Source: Sphingomonas sanxanigenens (GTDB taxonomy: Bacteria > Pseudomonadota > Alphaproteobacteria > Sphingomonadales > Sphingomonadaceae). From it: 15,539 nt of DNA. The notes beneath the pieces were generated by a model, which worked only from the letters and a program-made list of their open reading frames with translations, was not told the origin of the DNA and searched no databases. Below, piece after piece: positions 14,470 to 15,539 of this stretch. Each line of letters starts with the position of its first letter. The stretch's first letter is position 1. The stretch lies in NCBI GenBank assembly GCA_003240855.1, contig QFNN01000071.1, forward strand, positions 1 to 15,539. Reading direction: 5' to 3'. Both the position numbers and the translations under genes were made by a program.

Positions 14470-15539
14470 TGCGGGTCGTCGCCTTTGCCTGTTGCCTTGC
14501 ATTTGGCGCAACGCCTGCGCTCGCCCAGCGCGCCGACCTGCCGCCGGCAGAGAAGGTCAACGAGGCGCTGGACAGTCATCCCAGCGTTGCCGCCGCGCTT
14601 GCCCGTATCGAGGCTGCGCGAGCGCGCGGCGACATGCTTCGCAAAGGCCCGCATGAAGTGACGGTGAGCGGTAGCTACATCCGCCGCACGGTGGATCGCG
14701 AGGGCGGTTTCGACGAGTTCGACACGACGATCAGCCGCCCTTTCCGCCTGCCGGGCAAGGCCGCGCTGGACCGCAAGGCTGGCGCCCTGGGGATCGAGGT
14801 GGCCGAGAACCAGATGGAGGATGTCCGTCACCAGACGGCGCTGATCCTGTCGAGCCTCTGGCACGACTGGCTGACTGCCGGGACTCATTATCGAAACGAT
14901 ATGGACACGGTCAGGGGGCTGGAAGAATCGATCGCGGCGGTGAAACGGCGAGTCGCGCTGCGTGACGCCGCCCAGCTCGATCTTGACCAGGCGCAAGCAG
15001 CGCTCGCTCAGGCCCGCGCACAGGCGGCATCGTCCCTCTCTATCCGCGAGCAGGCGCGTGTCACCCTCGCCGCGGCCTTCCCCGACATTCCCTTGCCATC
15101 CGAGCCCCCGGAACTTGCGTCCCCGACGCTTCCCGATGTGGGGCTGGAGACGATGCGCGATCTCGTGATCGAGCGCAGCCACGAGATTCGTGCAGCGGAC
15201 AAGGAAGCGCAGCGCCTCGGCGTCACGGCTCAGCGGGTTCGGGCGGATCGTATCGCTGATCCATCGTTCGGAGTCCGTTTGTTCAGCGAGCGCGGCGGAA
15301 TGGAAAAGGGCGCGGGTATCGTCGCCTCGATCCCCCTCGGCGGTGGCTATCGCCGGGCGGCGGCCGATCAAGCCTCAGCCGAGGCCAACGCCGCGCGCAT
15401 GGAATTGGCGGCGATACAACGCAATATCCAGGCCATCGCCAATGCGGACCTTTCCAACGCCCGCACCCGCTACGATGCCTGGCGCAACGCCGATCTATCG
15501 ATGCACAGCGCCGCCGACGCGGCCGCCAAGATGGCGCGA
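14469..15539 (+). CDS. Outer-membrane efflux protein, TolC/CzcC-like (runs off the right edge)
   Basis: The reading frame is open from the ATG at 14469, which overlaps the previous stop (TGATG), to the last base: 357 codons with no stop. A signal peptide is visible (MRVVAFACCLAFGATPALAQ), followed by the typical outer-membrane-factor start PPAEKVNEALDSHPSVAAAL. Long alanine- and glutamine-rich helices (for example around 165-185, AQLDLDQAQAALAQARAQA) and the second repeat starting near residue 230 (RDLVIERSHEIRAADKEAQ) show the duplicated TolC plan. It would form the exit channel for the RND complex encoded just upstream. CzcC-type proteins are usually about 400-430 residues, so most of the gene is here. 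Confidence 0.9.
   Translation, partial: MRVVAFACCLAFGATPALAQRADLPPAEKVNEALDSHPSVAAALARIEAARARGDMLRKGPHEVTVSGSYIRRTVDREGGFDEFDTTISRPFRLPGKAALDRKAGALGIEVAENQMEDVRHQTALILSSLWHDWLTAGTHYRNDMDTVRGLEESIAAVKRRVALRDAAQLDLDQAQAALAQARAQAASSLSIREQARVTLAAAFPDIPLPSEPPELASPTLPDVGLETMRDLVIERSHEIRAADKEAQRLGVTAQRVRADRIADPSFGVRLFSERGGMEKGAGIVASIPLGGGYRRAAADQASAEANAARMELAAIQRNIQAIANADLSNARTRYDAWRNADLSMHSAADAAAKMAR

Noticed and set aside
14451..15371. Minus-strand open frame (306 codons) opposite the outer-membrane factor
   Set aside because: The plus strand here encodes a clear signal peptide and TolC-like repeats in translational overlap with the previous gene, so the minus frame is a shadow.

Overview
The window looks like a piece of a sphingomonad-type alphaproteobacterial chromosome or large plasmid: GC-rich, with tightly packed genes whose translated products I recognise as typical of Sphingomonas/Sphingobium relatives. 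This is recognition from memory; no database search was possible.

Left part (1-2800). At the left edge is the end of an IS5-like insertion sequence whose transposase leaves the window. Next comes a run of minus-strand genes that appear cut and rejoined: a membrane protein with a shortened C-terminus (2054-2497), the 3' part of a pmpA-like YeeE/YedE gene (1758-2075), a pmpB-like DUF6691 gene missing its 3' end (from 1761), about 30 codons of a sulfide:quinone oxidoreductase, and an alpha/beta hydrolase that has lost its 5' end (458-1462). On the plus strand at 2603-2745 there is a second short mosaic: the leader and first codons of a VIT-family gene, then what looks like the last codons of a c-type cytochrome. 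I read this stretch as a decayed sulfur-detoxification island shortened by several deletions.

Middle and right part (2884-15539). All genes are on the plus strand and appear intact: an exported catalase-peroxidase (katG), an MgtC/SapB-DUF4010 membrane protein, a VIT1/CCC1-type Fe/Mn transporter, a cytochrome b561-like protein, an OmpR-type response regulator with its histidine kinase, and a heavy-metal RND efflux operon (adaptor, pump, DUF3240 protein, outer-membrane factor). The last gene runs off the right edge.

The most interesting signal is an 18-bp direct-repeat box, consensus CGTCAGGRTTYSGTCAGR, two GTCAG half-sites 11 bp apart. It occurs four times, always in intergenic DNA and always in the same orientation: upstream of katG (2603), VIT (6644), cytochrome b561-regulator-kinase (7412) and the RND operon (9948). 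This is the geometry expected for an OmpR-family regulator, and the only such regulator in the window sits downstream of one of the boxes. The simplest model is one self-regulated two-component regulon joining peroxide removal in the periplasm, iron/manganese handling, membrane electron transfer and metal efflux. The inducing signal is not visible.
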